DNA of 64,000 nucleotides from an uncultured Clostridia bacterium (GTDB taxonomy: Bacteria > Bacillota > Clostridia > Tissierellales > Peptoniphilaceae), in assembly GCA_947254025.1 (NCBI GenBank), contig CAMYBS010000005.1, positions 23,110 to 87,109 of the forward strand, written 5' to 3'. Numbering within the stretch: position 1 is the stretch's first letter; the number at the start of each line of letters is the position of its first letter. The position numbers and the translations under genes were made by a program. The notes below the pieces were generated by a model, which saw only the letters and a program-made list of their open reading frames with translations, had not been told where the DNA came from and made no database searches. Shown here in pieces: positions 51,407 to 59,980 of the stretch.

Positions 51407-52727
51407 ACGCCTTGCTTGATACGTTGAAGAACCTTGTATACTCGTCCTTCCAGATTAAATTAACCACGCCAATAGGACCGTTTCTGTGTTTTGAAACGAT
51501 CACTTCTGCTAGATTTGGATTTTCAGTTTCCTTGTTGTAGACGTAGTCTCTGTATAGGAACATAACTATGTCGGCGTCTTGCTCTATGGCACCTGACTCT
51601 CTAAGGTCAGAAAGCTTTGGTCTCTTGTCCGGTCTTTGCTCAAGAGCTCTCGATAGCTGTGACAAGGCAAGAACTGGTACATCTAGTTCCTTAGCTATAG
51701 CCTTAAGGCCTCTTGATATTTGAGAAATTTCTTGCACTCTGTTCTCAATTCTTTGTCCAGTCGTCATAAGTTGTAAGTAGTCAACAACTACTAAGTCAAG
51801 TCCCTCTTCCATCTTAAGACGTCTTAACTTAGCTTTTAATTCTATTAATGATATAGCTGCCGTGTCATCAACATGCAAGTTGTATTTTGCTAGTTCGTTT
51901 GAAGCAGTAAGTAGGTTTGCTATGTCTTGACCTTCAAGCTCACCCTTGAATAAGTTCGATAAGTTCATTTGCGCAAAGGAGGCAAGTATTCTTTGACCAA
52001 TTTGAAGCTTGCTCATTTCAAGTGAGAACATGGCAACCTTCTTGCCAGACTTTGCTGCATTGACTGCAAGGTTAACAGCAAGTGCTGTCTTACCCATAGA
52101 AGGTCTCGCAGCTAATAATACTAGGTCTGACTTTTGGAAGCCACCTAGTAGTGAGTTTAAATCCGTAAAGCCTGTTGTAACACCACTAAGCTCGCCCTTC
52201 TCTTGCACTCTCTTAATTATAGCTTGAACAGTGTCGCTCATAATGACGTCAAGTGCAGTTAGAGAGTTTCTAAGTCCACCTTGAGAAATTTCAAAAAGTT
52301 CCTTCTCCGCCTTTTCAAGCACGTTCTTTGCTGGCGACTTATCCTCAAGTGACAAGGCCTTGATCTCATCAGAAAACTCTGCAAGACTTCTAAGTATAGA
52401 CTTCTCTTTAAGTATGTCTATATATGCGTCTTGGTTCGAACTAAGTCCTTCGTTGTTAGCATATATGCTTGCTATATATTTTATAGTCTCAGCATCTATA
52501 CCCTCATTTGTTTCAAGGTTCTCTGTTACTGTCAATATGTCTATGGGCTTGTTTAAAGAGAAAAGCATCCTAATAGAATTGAAGATCTTTCTGTGAAGCT
52601 CGTTATAAAAGTCGACTTCATTTAAGCCTTCAATAGCTTTGACAGCAGCAGTTTTGTTTTGCATAGCATTAGCTAAAACTTCCTGCTCAACTATTAAGTT
52701 GTTAGGTAATTCTCTTAAAACTTCCAT
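51396..52727 (-). CDS. dnaB: Replicative DNA helicase
   Basis: 443-residue hexameric DnaB-type helicase. The N-terminal helical domain (LPNNLIVEQEVLANAMQNKTA, LHRKIFNSIRMLF), linker, and RecA-like motor with LLAARPSMGKTALAVN (Walker A), LVVVDYLQLM (Walker B) and LSQLSRALEQRPDKRPKLSDL (arginine finger region). Length is normal. It lies 12 bp after rplI, the classical Firmicutes gdpP-rplI-dnaB order. Confidence 0.97.
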   Translation of the reverse strand: MEVLRELPNNLIVEQEVLANAMQNKTAAVKAIEGLNEVDFYNELHRKIFNSIRMLFSLNKPIDILTVTENLETNEGIDAETIKYIASIYANNEGLSSNQDAYIDILKEKSILRSLAEFSDEIKALSLEDKSPAKNVLEKAEKELFEISQGGLRNSLTALDVIMSDTVQAIIKRVQEKGELSGVTTGFTDLNSLLGGFQKSDLVLLAARPSMGKTALAVNLAVNAAKSGKKVAMFSLEMSKLQIGQRILASFAQMNLSNLFKGELEGQDIANLLTASNELAKYNLHVDDTAAISLIELKAKLRRLKMEEGLDLVVVDYLQLMTTGQRIENRVQEISQISRGLKAIAKELDVPVLALSQLSRALEQRPDKRPKLSDLRESGAIEQDADIVMFLYRDYVYNKETENPNLAEVIVSKHRNGPIGVVNLIWKDEYTRFFNVSSKAYES

Positions 52728-52739
52728 AGTACTCCTCTG

Positions 52740-53183
52740 TTATATGCTTACGTTAACCCTTAAGTTAGCTGTGATTTGTGGATATAATCTTAAAACAACA
52801 GTATATACACCTGCTTGTTTAATGTTTTCCTTCATCTCTATCTTTCTTTTGTCTATTTCAAGACCGAAGTCATCAAGCAAAGCCTTTTGTATGTCTTGCG
52901 ATGTGATTGCACCAAATAGCTTGCCACTTGCACCGCCTTCAGCCTTCATCTTTAAAACTTTCTTTTCTATGTCAGCTTTGATAATGTTTGCTTCCTTTGT
53001 TTCTTTTTCTATCCTAGCTTTAAGTTCAGCTTGTTCTTCCTTCCACTTCTTTACGTTCTCTTCTGTTGCTTCTAAAGCAAGCTTTTTGGGGAACAAGAAA
53101 TTTCTTGCATAACCGTCCTTGCTATTAACCATCTCGCCCTTCTTGCCTAGGCCTTTAACATCTTCTATAAGAATAACTTTCAT
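52740..53183 (-). CDS. rplI: Ribosomal protein bL9
   Basis: 147 residues with the family N terminus [20 protein letters not shown] and [16 protein letters not shown], the long connecting helix and the C-terminal [12 protein letters not shown] domain. Overlaps the gdpP stop by one base, as usual for coupled translation. Confidence 0.97.
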   Translation of the reverse strand: MKVILIEDVKGLGKKGEMVNSKDGYARNFLFPKKLALEATEENVKKWKEEQAELKARIEKETKEANIIKADIEKKVLKMKAEGGASGKLFGAITSQDIQKALLDDFGLEIDKRKIEMKENIKQAGVYTVVLRLYPQITANLRVNVSI

Positions 53184-55192
53184 TATTTAACACCTTCTTC
53201 TTTCTTTGATTCTTTGTCTTCATCTTTATATTCTTTAATCTTTCTCTTTAGCTCTTCAACAGCTAAGTCAACAGACAAGTCTATCCTAGTTGCTGCTTGG
53301 TTTAAGTGACCTCCACCGCCAAGCTTTTCCATAATTAGCTGAACACTAATCTCTCCAAGTGATCTTGCTGACACGTGTGTTTCGTTGTTAGATATCTTGA
53401 CAGCAACGAAGGATGCCTTCATGCCGTTGATGCTTAACATCTCATCAGCAGCTTGTGCCGCAATAAGTATGGAGTTATCCACCTTGTCTTCAAGTATACC
53501 TATGACAGTGTCGTTCATATATATCTCAGAGTGTCTAACTATGTCCGCTCTGTTTTTAATAACTTCGTAATCTTCCTTGAAGTATTTCTTAACAACTTCA
53601 GGGTCAGCACCAAATCTTCTAAGCATAGATGCCGCTTCGAATGTTCTTACACCAGTTTGCACAGTGAAGTTCTTAGTGTCAACAGTTATACCGGCAAGCA
53701 AAGCTTCCGCTTCGAACTTACTAAGCACTACATTGTCAGTCATATATGTGAACAATTCTGTTACAAGCTCTGCAGTCGATGATGCATATGGCTCTAAGAA
53801 GACTAGCTCAGTCGACTCTATAAACTCACCACTTCTTCTATGGTGGTCGATTACAACTCTGTCATTGATCTTGTCAACTAAGTTCGGTGCCTCTGAGATG
53901 GACTTCTTATGATGGTCGACAACTATAAGCAAAGTCTTGCTATCGATTAGAGAGTTAAGTTCGTCCTCACTCTTCACTACACCCTTTAGACTCTCTTCTT
54001 CTTTAAGTCTTGCCATGATGTTTCTTATACTCATATTAACAGAGTTAAGCGCGATGTAGGCAGTCTTTTTTCTCATCCTAACAAGCTTCACTACACCTAT
54101 AGCCGAGCCTATAGCGTCCATATCAGCATTCTTGTGTGGCATGATAACAACGTTAGATGCATCATCAATTAAGGATCTTAGTGCGCCCCCAACGACTCTT
54201 GCCTTAACCTTTGTTGTCTTCTCAACAGCCTTTGACTTGCCACCAAAGTACTCGTAGTTGTGTCCCTTTCTAAGAACAGCTTGGTCACCGCCTCTACCTA
54301 AGGCTATGTCCATAGTGCTCCTTGCAATCTCGTACTGCTTAAGTGGCGTCTCGCCATCAAGAGTCGCAGCGATGGATAGTGTTAGTGGTATGATGCTTTG
54401 CACCTTAAGGTCACGAACTCTATCTAGTATATCAAACTTCTTTTGTATCATCTTTTGCAAGTTTTCGTTATTAGCAATGATTAAAAATCTGTCGTCATCA
54501 TACTTTCTTACACTTGCTTCGAACGCGTTGAAGTAGTTAATAATTGCTGTTTCAACATTACCCGCTATAGTCGCTTTAACGCCATCTTCAACACTGCTTT
54601 TAACCTCGTCAAGGTTGTCTATATATACAAGTATGGTAGCCATCTTTTCCTTCTCTATGCTATCCTTTGCTTCTTTAAGGTCAGTTCTGTCTATCCAGTA
54701 AAGAAGAAGCATTTCTCTTTCCTTGCTGTCTTTCGCCTTAACCTTGTTTACATAGACTTGATAGTACTTATCCCTGTATAATATCTTTAGTGGATCATCT
54801 CCTGCACTTATTATCTCGTTAAGATTAAGAGATGATATCGCATCAAGTATATTGTTTTCAGGCTCATCTTCAATCTCCAGCATCTTTATAAACTTGCTGT
54901 TATACCAGTTAATCTCCCCATCTTGATTAATTATAACCATAGGGAATGGCATCTTAAATACAGCTTGCTTTGTCAATGAGTCGATGGTCTCTTCGATGTT
55001 CTCATAATTTCTTTGTCTAAGCGTTGTTTGATCTTCAAAGTTTTGTAAGAAGCTAAGATGCATTGATGCAAAGACAACAAGCGCTATAAAGCCAATGATG
55101 ATATTTAGTATCATTAGTAATATGACTAAGACAAGCTCAAAAATTACTTCTATTAAGTTTTCTTTTATATATGCTTCAATTTTTTTAAGCAT
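53183..55192 (-). CDS. gdpP: c-di-AMP phosphodiesterase GdpP
   Basis: 669 residues from the ATG at 55192 (AAGGGG 10 bp upstream; the open frame extends three codons further to a GTG). Two N-terminal membrane helices, a PAS domain (about 80-170), a degenerate GGDEF domain (DDDRF in place of the signature, about 230) and the DHH/DHHA1 phosphodiesterase ([46 protein letters not shown]). It degrades cyclic di-AMP, a regulator of turgor and wall stress. yybS precedes and rplI follows. Confidence 0.95.
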   Translation of the reverse strand: MLKKIEAYIKENLIEVIFELVLVILLMILNIIIGFIALVVFASMHLSFLQNFEDQTTLRQRNYENIEETIDSLTKQAVFKMPFPMVIINQDGEINWYNSKFIKMLEIEDEPENNILDAISSLNLNEIISAGDDPLKILYRDKYYQVYVNKVKAKDSKEREMLLLYWIDRTDLKEAKDSIEKEKMATILVYIDNLDEVKSSVEDGVKATIAGNVETAIINYFNAFEASVRKYDDDRFLIIANNENLQKMIQKKFDILDRVRDLKVQSIIPLTLSIAATLDGETPLKQYEIARSTMDIALGRGGDQAVLRKGHNYEYFGGKSKAVEKTTKVKARVVGGALRSLIDDASNVVIMPHKNADMDAIGSAIGVVKLVRMRKKTAYIALNSVNMSIRNIMARLKEEESLKGVVKSEDELNSLIDSKTLLIVVDHHKKSISEAPNLVDKINDRVVIDHHRRSGEFIESTELVFLEPYASSTAELVTELFTYMTDNVVLSKFEAEALLAGITVDTKNFTVQTGVRTFEAASMLRRFGADPEVVKKYFKEDYEVIKNRADIVRHSEIYMNDTVIGILEDKVDNSILIAAQAADEMLSINGMKASFVAVKISNNETHVSARSLGEISVQLIMEKLGGGGHLNQAATRIDLSVDLAVEELKRKIKEYKDEDKESKKEEGVK

Positions 55193-55193
55193 T

Positions 55194-56093
55194 TTATGCA
55201 CCCCTTATCTTTGTAGCTCCGTCTATAAAGCCCAATATAATATTTACAAAAAACATAAATCCTAAAAAGATTATTGAAAATGCAAAGTAAAAATTTGCCA
55301 TCATCTTCTTTTTATAGCGTATCTTTAAGACGAACATTGTAAACGACAAACCTTGAATCGCAAGTGTGATAAATATCATAAAGGATATATTGTCTACAAT
55401 AAGCTGATTAAGTCCTAAGTCCGTCATCATAAAAACTAATAATATAGCAAGCATAGAATAAAATGCCGACTTATTTAGCTTTAGAGCCTCTATGAATGGT
55501 TCGCTCAAGTTGATGTCGCCCCTTTTTCTAACTATATAATGCGGTAGCTTTAGTGCTATGAAAGATACTACAAAAGAAAGGAAGAACACCATACTCGCTA
55601 GGTAGCGTTTAAACTCTTGGTAAGCTAGTGTTACCATATCTTTATCGAAGACAAATTCGCCTTCTAAAGACTTGATCATCTCTACCTGCCTATCAATGCT
55701 GGCGTTAAATATTTCCACAAAGTTTATATCAAAAAACTCTCTTAGTAGCGCAAGATAAGCTATGATAGAAACGACAAAAGTAAAAGTCATAACGATGACT
55801 AGCTTGTCCCCTCTAAGTTTTCTTTTTATTAAAGTCACAGCTACAAGCAAGAAAGGTATGCCAAGCATGGCCTTCTCAATTATGAAGCTAGGCTCTAGAA
55901 ATATTGCCAATATACCAAGAGACGCTACATACAAGTAAAGCGAGCTGTAATCTTTGTTTGCAATTGAGTTAATTAAGTAAGCACCAAGCACGAACGGCAT
56001 TGCGAAAATGCCTAAGTACCTAGTTACAAGCATAGTTAGTGTCAATGCCACAAACGTTATAGCTATCTCAAGATTTTTATTTTCTATTTGCAT
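55194..56093 (-). CDS. yybS: YybS family (DUF2232) membrane protein
   Basis: 299 residues with about eight membrane segments. Residue features VRKRGDINLSEPFIEALKLNK and GLNQLIVDNISFMIF are consistent with DUF2232. YybS is regularly encoded next to gdpP in Firmicutes and may be a small-molecule carrier; its function is unproven. Overlaps pyrE by one base and ends 1 bp before gdpP. Confidence 0.85.
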   Translation of the reverse strand: MQIENKNLEIAITFVALTLTMLVTRYLGIFAMPFVLGAYLINSIANKDYSSLYLYVASLGILAIFLEPSFIIEKAMLGIPFLLVAVTLIKRKLRGDKLVIVMTFTFVVSIIAYLALLREFFDINFVEIFNASIDRQVEMIKSLEGEFVFDKDMVTLAYQEFKRYLASMVFFLSFVVSFIALKLPHYIVRKRGDINLSEPFIEALKLNKSAFYSMLAILLVFMMTDLGLNQLIVDNISFMIFITLAIQGLSFTMFVLKIRYKKKMMANFYFAFSIIFLGFMFFVNIILGFIDGATKIRGA

Positions 56094-56761
56094 TATCTTT
56101 CCTTATAAGTATCGAGATGCTTCATTATCTTTGCATACATCTCTTCGTCAATATATACCTTGCCATCTACTTCTTTATTTCTTAAGTAGTCAGCAATAAA
56201 TTTTATATCAAGTATCGAATAAACCTTAACACCATAATCATCTTCAAGCTCATGTATAGCAGACTTATCGCCAGTACCTCTCTCCATCCTATTAACAGAG
56301 ATGATTAGAGCCTTAACTTTTGCGTCATAGTGCTTAAGTATGTCGATGGACTCCCTAACAGCAGTTCCTGCAGTGATTACGTCCTCAATGATGACTACAT
56401 CCGAGTCGGCTTTTGGAGTCTCACCAACAAAAATACCTTTTTCGCCGTGATCCTTGGCCTCTTTTCTGTTAAATGAGTATCCAATCTCTATGCCATAGTT
56501 CTTGTAAAGACTTACAGCGCAAGAAACAACAAGAGGTATCCCCTTATATGCAGGTCCAAATAGTAAAGGCTTATCTAGTTTAATATTGTCCATGTAAGCC
56601 TTCGCATAAAAGTCGCCAAGCTTGGCTATCTCCTCAGAGTTATTGAAAAATCCAGTGTTAATAAAGTATGGACTCATCCTTCCAGACTTAGTCTTGAACT
56701 CGCCAAACTTTAAAACATCCGATTTAAGCATTAAATGTATAAAATCTTCTTTGTATGACAT
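56093..56761 (-). CDS. pyrE: Orotate phosphoribosyltransferase
   Basis: 222-residue type I PRTase that makes orotidine-5-phosphate in UMP synthesis. FKTKSGRMSPYFINTG, FGPAYKGIPLV, YSFNRKEAKDHGEKG and the PRPP loop DVVIIEDVITAGTAVRE are diagnostic. The other pyr genes are not nearby, which is unusual. One-base overlaps on both sides with tldE and yybS. Confidence 0.95.
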   Translation of the reverse strand: MSYKEDFIHLMLKSDVLKFGEFKTKSGRMSPYFINTGFFNNSEEIAKLGDFYAKAYMDNIKLDKPLLFGPAYKGIPLVVSCAVSLYKNYGIEIGYSFNRKEAKDHGEKGIFVGETPKADSDVVIIEDVITAGTAVRESIDILKHYDAKVKALIISVNRMERGTGDKSAIHELEDDYGVKVYSILDIKFIADYLRNKEVDGKVYIDEEMYAKIMKHLDTYKER

Positions 56762-58041
56762 TATCCTATGTTCACATCCTTAATTAAAATATATTTTGGT
56801 CCATAGTAATTATCTATATGAATCATCTCTTTAGAAAAATACATATCTAATCCTTTTTCCATGATATTAGCAGAAAAAGCACCGTTGTTAATAATCTTTG
56901 TTTCTTTACCGTCAAAGTACTTAGCAAGCCTAAACTCGCCGCCAAATATACCGATGGATGCATCTGCTTGGAAGCTTGAGAAACTCTTTATCTCAAGGTG
57001 TCTAGTCTTTCTCATCTCATCGATTGAGATAGATCCAGGAGCTACTTCGATATTTACCAAATTACCTGTAGCCTCAATGCCCATGTATGACGCAAATCTT
57101 TGACCAGCTGATAAATTTATCATCTTGCCGTCCTTAAATATTTGTGTTTCTTTTAGCTTAACACCGTCGCTATCATACTTGCTATTGTGCACAGAGCCTT
57201 CAATCTCAGGCTTTAAAGTTATATTTACAAGATCACCCTTAGCTCCTTTATGAGCCTCTTCATTTAATTTTAATTTATTTAGCTTCATATAATGAGTAGA
57301 GCCACTTGCTTGATAATCATAAAAGTTAAAGAAGGCTGGAACATCTAGACCGGTGATGATAACATCAACCGCTTCTATAGGCTCAGCTGGCTTTGACATA
57401 GCTCTATCCTCTGCCTCTTTAAGCTCTTCGTATATATTCTCTTCAAATTCTTTTTCATTTAGCTTTGAAAATGTAAACATTCTATAAACTTCGATTGAGC
57501 CTGCTTCACCAACAGCATCAGCAATTGATTCAACGATTATCTCGCTCTTTTTAGACTTGCAGTCGCAGCCCCTTGAGTTTACGAGATTTTCCTCAATATT
57601 ATTAACAAAGATTTCGCATGAGTTTATCTTAGATTTTGTTCCATAGTCCTTGTAAACTATGTCCTTTACCTTTTTTATAGTCTCAAGCTCATCTATATAT
57701 GCTTTTTCATCTACTAATTCAGTGCCTTCAGCTAAAGGAAAGTACTTATTCTTAATAAACTTTGCTCTTTCATACGCAAGAGACACTTTTCTTGAAATTT
57801 CTTCTTCACTATCCGATGGAGCTGTGTTAAATGAAGAGTCGCCTCTAAATTTTTTGCCACCCTCCTCAGTGTCAGCATATATAGTCACGTTCACGTCATC
57901 AGTCTCAACGCTTCTGTCCATATCTACCTGATCTCTTATTAAGAAAAGCTCCTTGCTAGATGTTTTCTTTCTAATTAACTTAAAATCAGAGATTTCCTTA
58001 TTAGCTTTTATTATATCAATAATATTTTTAATTCTATCCAT
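56761..58041 (-). CDS. tldE: TldE/PmbA-type protease subunit
   Basis: 426 residues. Homologue of TldD without the HExxxH motif, as expected for the non-catalytic TldE/PmbA partner. AFSANIMEKGLDMYFS near the end and ISIDEMRKTRHLEIKSF, GIFGGEFRLAKYFDG are family features. The TldD/TldE heterodimer degrades unfolded or unstructured peptides and matures some RiPPs. It overlaps tldD and pyrE by one base each. Confidence 0.88.
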   Translation of the reverse strand: MDRIKNIIDIIKANKEISDFKLIRKKTSSKELFLIRDQVDMDRSVETDDVNVTIYADTEEGGKKFRGDSSFNTAPSDSEEEISRKVSLAYERAKFIKNKYFPLAEGTELVDEKAYIDELETIKKVKDIVYKDYGTKSKINSCEIFVNNIEENLVNSRGCDCKSKKSEIIVESIADAVGEAGSIEVYRMFTFSKLNEKEFEENIYEELKEAEDRAMSKPAEPIEAVDVIITGLDVPAFFNFYDYQASGSTHYMKLNKLKLNEEAHKGAKGDLVNITLKPEIEGSVHNSKYDSDGVKLKETQIFKDGKMINLSAGQRFASYMGIEATGNLVNIEVAPGSISIDEMRKTRHLEIKSFSSFQADASIGIFGGEFRLAKYFDGKETKIINNGAFSANIMEKGLDMYFSKEMIHIDNYYGPKYILIKDVNIG

Positions 58042-59465
58042 TAGCTTAATCTCCCCTTAAATTTTAAGTAGCTGCCACCAGTTGAAGTCTTAACCCATTC
58101 CTTATAACCTTTGCCGCAGTAACCAGCGCCATTCATTTCGATTTCGCCAGAAACCATGGATATAGACTCAAGCACATCAGGCACATAGCCTGTTAGTGTT
58201 GCTGGGCTAAATACTTTTCCGGTTAATTTACCGTCCTTTATCTCTCTCGCCTTCATTGCAGTGCATTGAATACCCCAGTTCTTAGGGTCTTCCATGCCAT
58301 TGTTCATGCCGTCAAGTAAAAATCCGTAGTCAATCGACTTAATCATATCATCAACGCTGTCATTTCCGCCTTCAAAGAAAGTGTTTGTCATTCTTGTATA
58401 AGCCTTTCTTCTAAAAGATTCTCTCTTACCATTGCCAGTTGGCTTAACACCTAAGGACATTGCAGATAGTTTATCAGCCATACCTCTTCTAAGTATACCA
58501 TTTTCAATAATTACAGTGTCAGACGCTAAAGTGCCTTCATCGTCAAAGCTATAGCTTGAGCATTCGTCAATAGCTGTGGCGCCGTCATGCATTGTAGTTA
58601 TGTCACTTGCCACTCTTTTATTGACATAATCCTTTGCCAATGCTCTATCTTTAACAAACATATCCATCTCTACTCCGTGACCAAAAGCTTCGTGAGCAAG
58701 TAGGCCGGTGATGTCTGGCGCACTAATCAAATCATAATAACCAGGTTTAACAAGTTCTGAGCCAAGAAGTTCGATTGCGTTATGAACAACTTCTTTATAA
58801 ATATTATCAAGCTCCTTAAGTACTTCCAAGCCGCCTAATCTACTTACACCCTTGTAATCATATCTGAAGTCATCATCCTTTTGAACGTCAGCCTCAGCCA
58901 TAACGCTAGTAAAGGTATATGCTTGATTTAAACACATCTTTTTAGAAACAAAAAGCTTTCTAACTTCAGTTTCTATGTACATGGCTCTCGCAGAAACAAC
59001 AAGATCCGACTCTTTAAGCATCTTATCCTTTATGTCTGTTAAATAATTTATCTTCTCTTGAACACTCATCTCATCAAGAGAAATTTCTAAATCAGATGAA
59101 AAATCCTTTACAAATTCTTCCTCATCAATTAAAGAATATTTTCTCATAGAGAAATTATTCTTCTTATAAAATCTGTAATTTTCAGTAATTTCTTTTTTTA
59201 TCATCTCGTAAAGTTCTTCTGGGCTTTGAAGCTTATCAAAAGATACTTCACCATAATAATCATTATTAAATACACGCGCAACAAAGCCTCTCTCGCTGTC
59301 CATGCCTTCGCCTACACGTGTTATACTCTTTGATACCATATAATTAGTAGAGTCAGTATCAGTAGCAAGTATCGATACATAGTCAAAGTCATTGCTAAGC
59401 AGGTCAACCGTCTTTGCAAGGCATTCCTTTGCATCTATTAAGAATTGTGATAATTTATTTTTCAT
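58041..59465 (-). CDS. tldD: TldD-type zinc protease subunit
   Basis: 474 residues. The zinc motif HEAFGH (residues 258-263) lies in LLAHEAFGHGVEMDMF; a later STGGSYLKFKG ends the protein as in TldD. It is the catalytic subunit of the TldD/TldE peptidase. Overlaps tldE by one base. It is preceded by a small broken membrane-protein gene overlapping its start by 11 bp. Confidence 0.92.
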   Translation of the reverse strand: MKNKLSQFLIDAKECLAKTVDLLSNDFDYVSILATDTDSTNYMVSKSITRVGEGMDSERGFVARVFNNDYYGEVSFDKLQSPEELYEMIKKEITENYRFYKKNNFSMRKYSLIDEEEFVKDFSSDLEISLDEMSVQEKINYLTDIKDKMLKESDLVVSARAMYIETEVRKLFVSKKMCLNQAYTFTSVMAEADVQKDDDFRYDYKGVSRLGGLEVLKELDNIYKEVVHNAIELLGSELVKPGYYDLISAPDITGLLAHEAFGHGVEMDMFVKDRALAKDYVNKRVASDITTMHDGATAIDECSSYSFDDEGTLASDTVIIENGILRRGMADKLSAMSLGVKPTGNGKRESFRRKAYTRMTNTFFEGGNDSVDDMIKSIDYGFLLDGMNNGMEDPKNWGIQCTAMKAREIKDGKLTGKVFSPATLTGYVPDVLESISMVSGEIEMNGAGYCGKGYKEWVKTSTGGSYLKFKGRLS

Positions 59466-59640
59466 CAGTCTTCTTTTCCTTTCTTTCAGGCTTACTTGTA
59501 GATAAGCCTACAATTAAAAGTAAGTCGACAAGTAACAAAGCATATACAGTGTACTCTTGTATAGGCTTGTAAAACAAATTAGCAACAGTAAATGCTATCA
59601 AAATAATAAAAGCTGCTTTAATTAAATATTTTCAGTTCAT
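59455..59640 (-). pseudogene. Small membrane protein gene with in-frame TGA at codon 3
   Basis: A 61-residue frame with two hydrophobic segments (AAFIILIAFTVANLFY and YALLLVDLLLIVGLS) and a Lys/Glu tail, ending within tldD. AGAGGTG lies upstream and the promoter fits. The sequence reads ATG AAC TGA AAA: codon 3 is TGA (59632-59634) where TGG would give a normal start. No other start codon lies before the first hydrophobic segment. Nonsense mutation, sequencing error or recoding are the options; the amino-acid pattern downstream looks conserved for coding. Not detected as an ordinary gene because of this stop. Confidence 0.6.
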
Positions 59641-59657
59641 ACTTACACCTCTTAAAC

Positions 59658-59687
59658 ATTATATCACATATGAAACTTAATTATCAA
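59658..59687 (-). promoter_or_regulatory. Promoter of the tldD-to-serS operon
   Basis: TTGATA (59682-59687, minus), 18 bp, TATAAT (59658-59663), with TGTGA before the -10. It drives the small membrane-protein gene and about 12 kb of downstream genes. Confidence 0.75.
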
Positions 59688-59777
59688 TAAGAAATATTCA
59701 TAAAAAGGAAGCGAGTTTAGGTATAATTTTTATAGCATTTTGATGAATAGATATAACGCTTTGTATATAGTGAGAAG

Positions 59778-59899
59778 CTTGCTAATATATATGAAGACAA
59801 CTTATATATGAGATGCTCCATACTATATAGTAGACTCGCTTATATATAGTTGACTTGCTTATATATAGCAAGCTCCTAAGTATATGCCTCGCTAATAAC
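59778..59899. repeat. Degenerate 19-nt AT-rich tandem array
   Basis: Six or seven units of about 19 nt related to CTYGCTTATATATAGTWGA: starts near 59778, 59798, 59816, 59835, 59854, 59873 and 59888. Units 59835-59853 and 59854-59872 are the most alike. Some units form hairpins (CTTGCT...AGCAAG). The gap 59641-59980 holds no gene; besides this array it contains the tldD promoter on the left and the terminator at 59917-59941 on the right. Confidence 0.7.
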
Positions 59900-59916
59900 A
59901 CTTTTACTATGAGCAT

Positions 59917-59941
59917 AAAAAAGAACATCGAATCATGTTCT
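59917..59941 (-). terminator. Terminator of the large secreted-protein gene
   Basis: Perfect stem AGAACAT/ATGTTCT (59922-59928, 59935-59941) with a run of T on the minus strand. Confidence 0.8.
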
Positions 59942-59980
59942 ATGTGCTGCACCTATTAAATCCTCTCTAATATTTGTGTT

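Noticed and set aside
59722-59920. Small RNA from a plus-strand TATAAT at about 59722 through the repeat array
   Set aside because: The -35 is 19 bp away and weak, and the only hairpin at the right edge has its U-tract on the minus strand.
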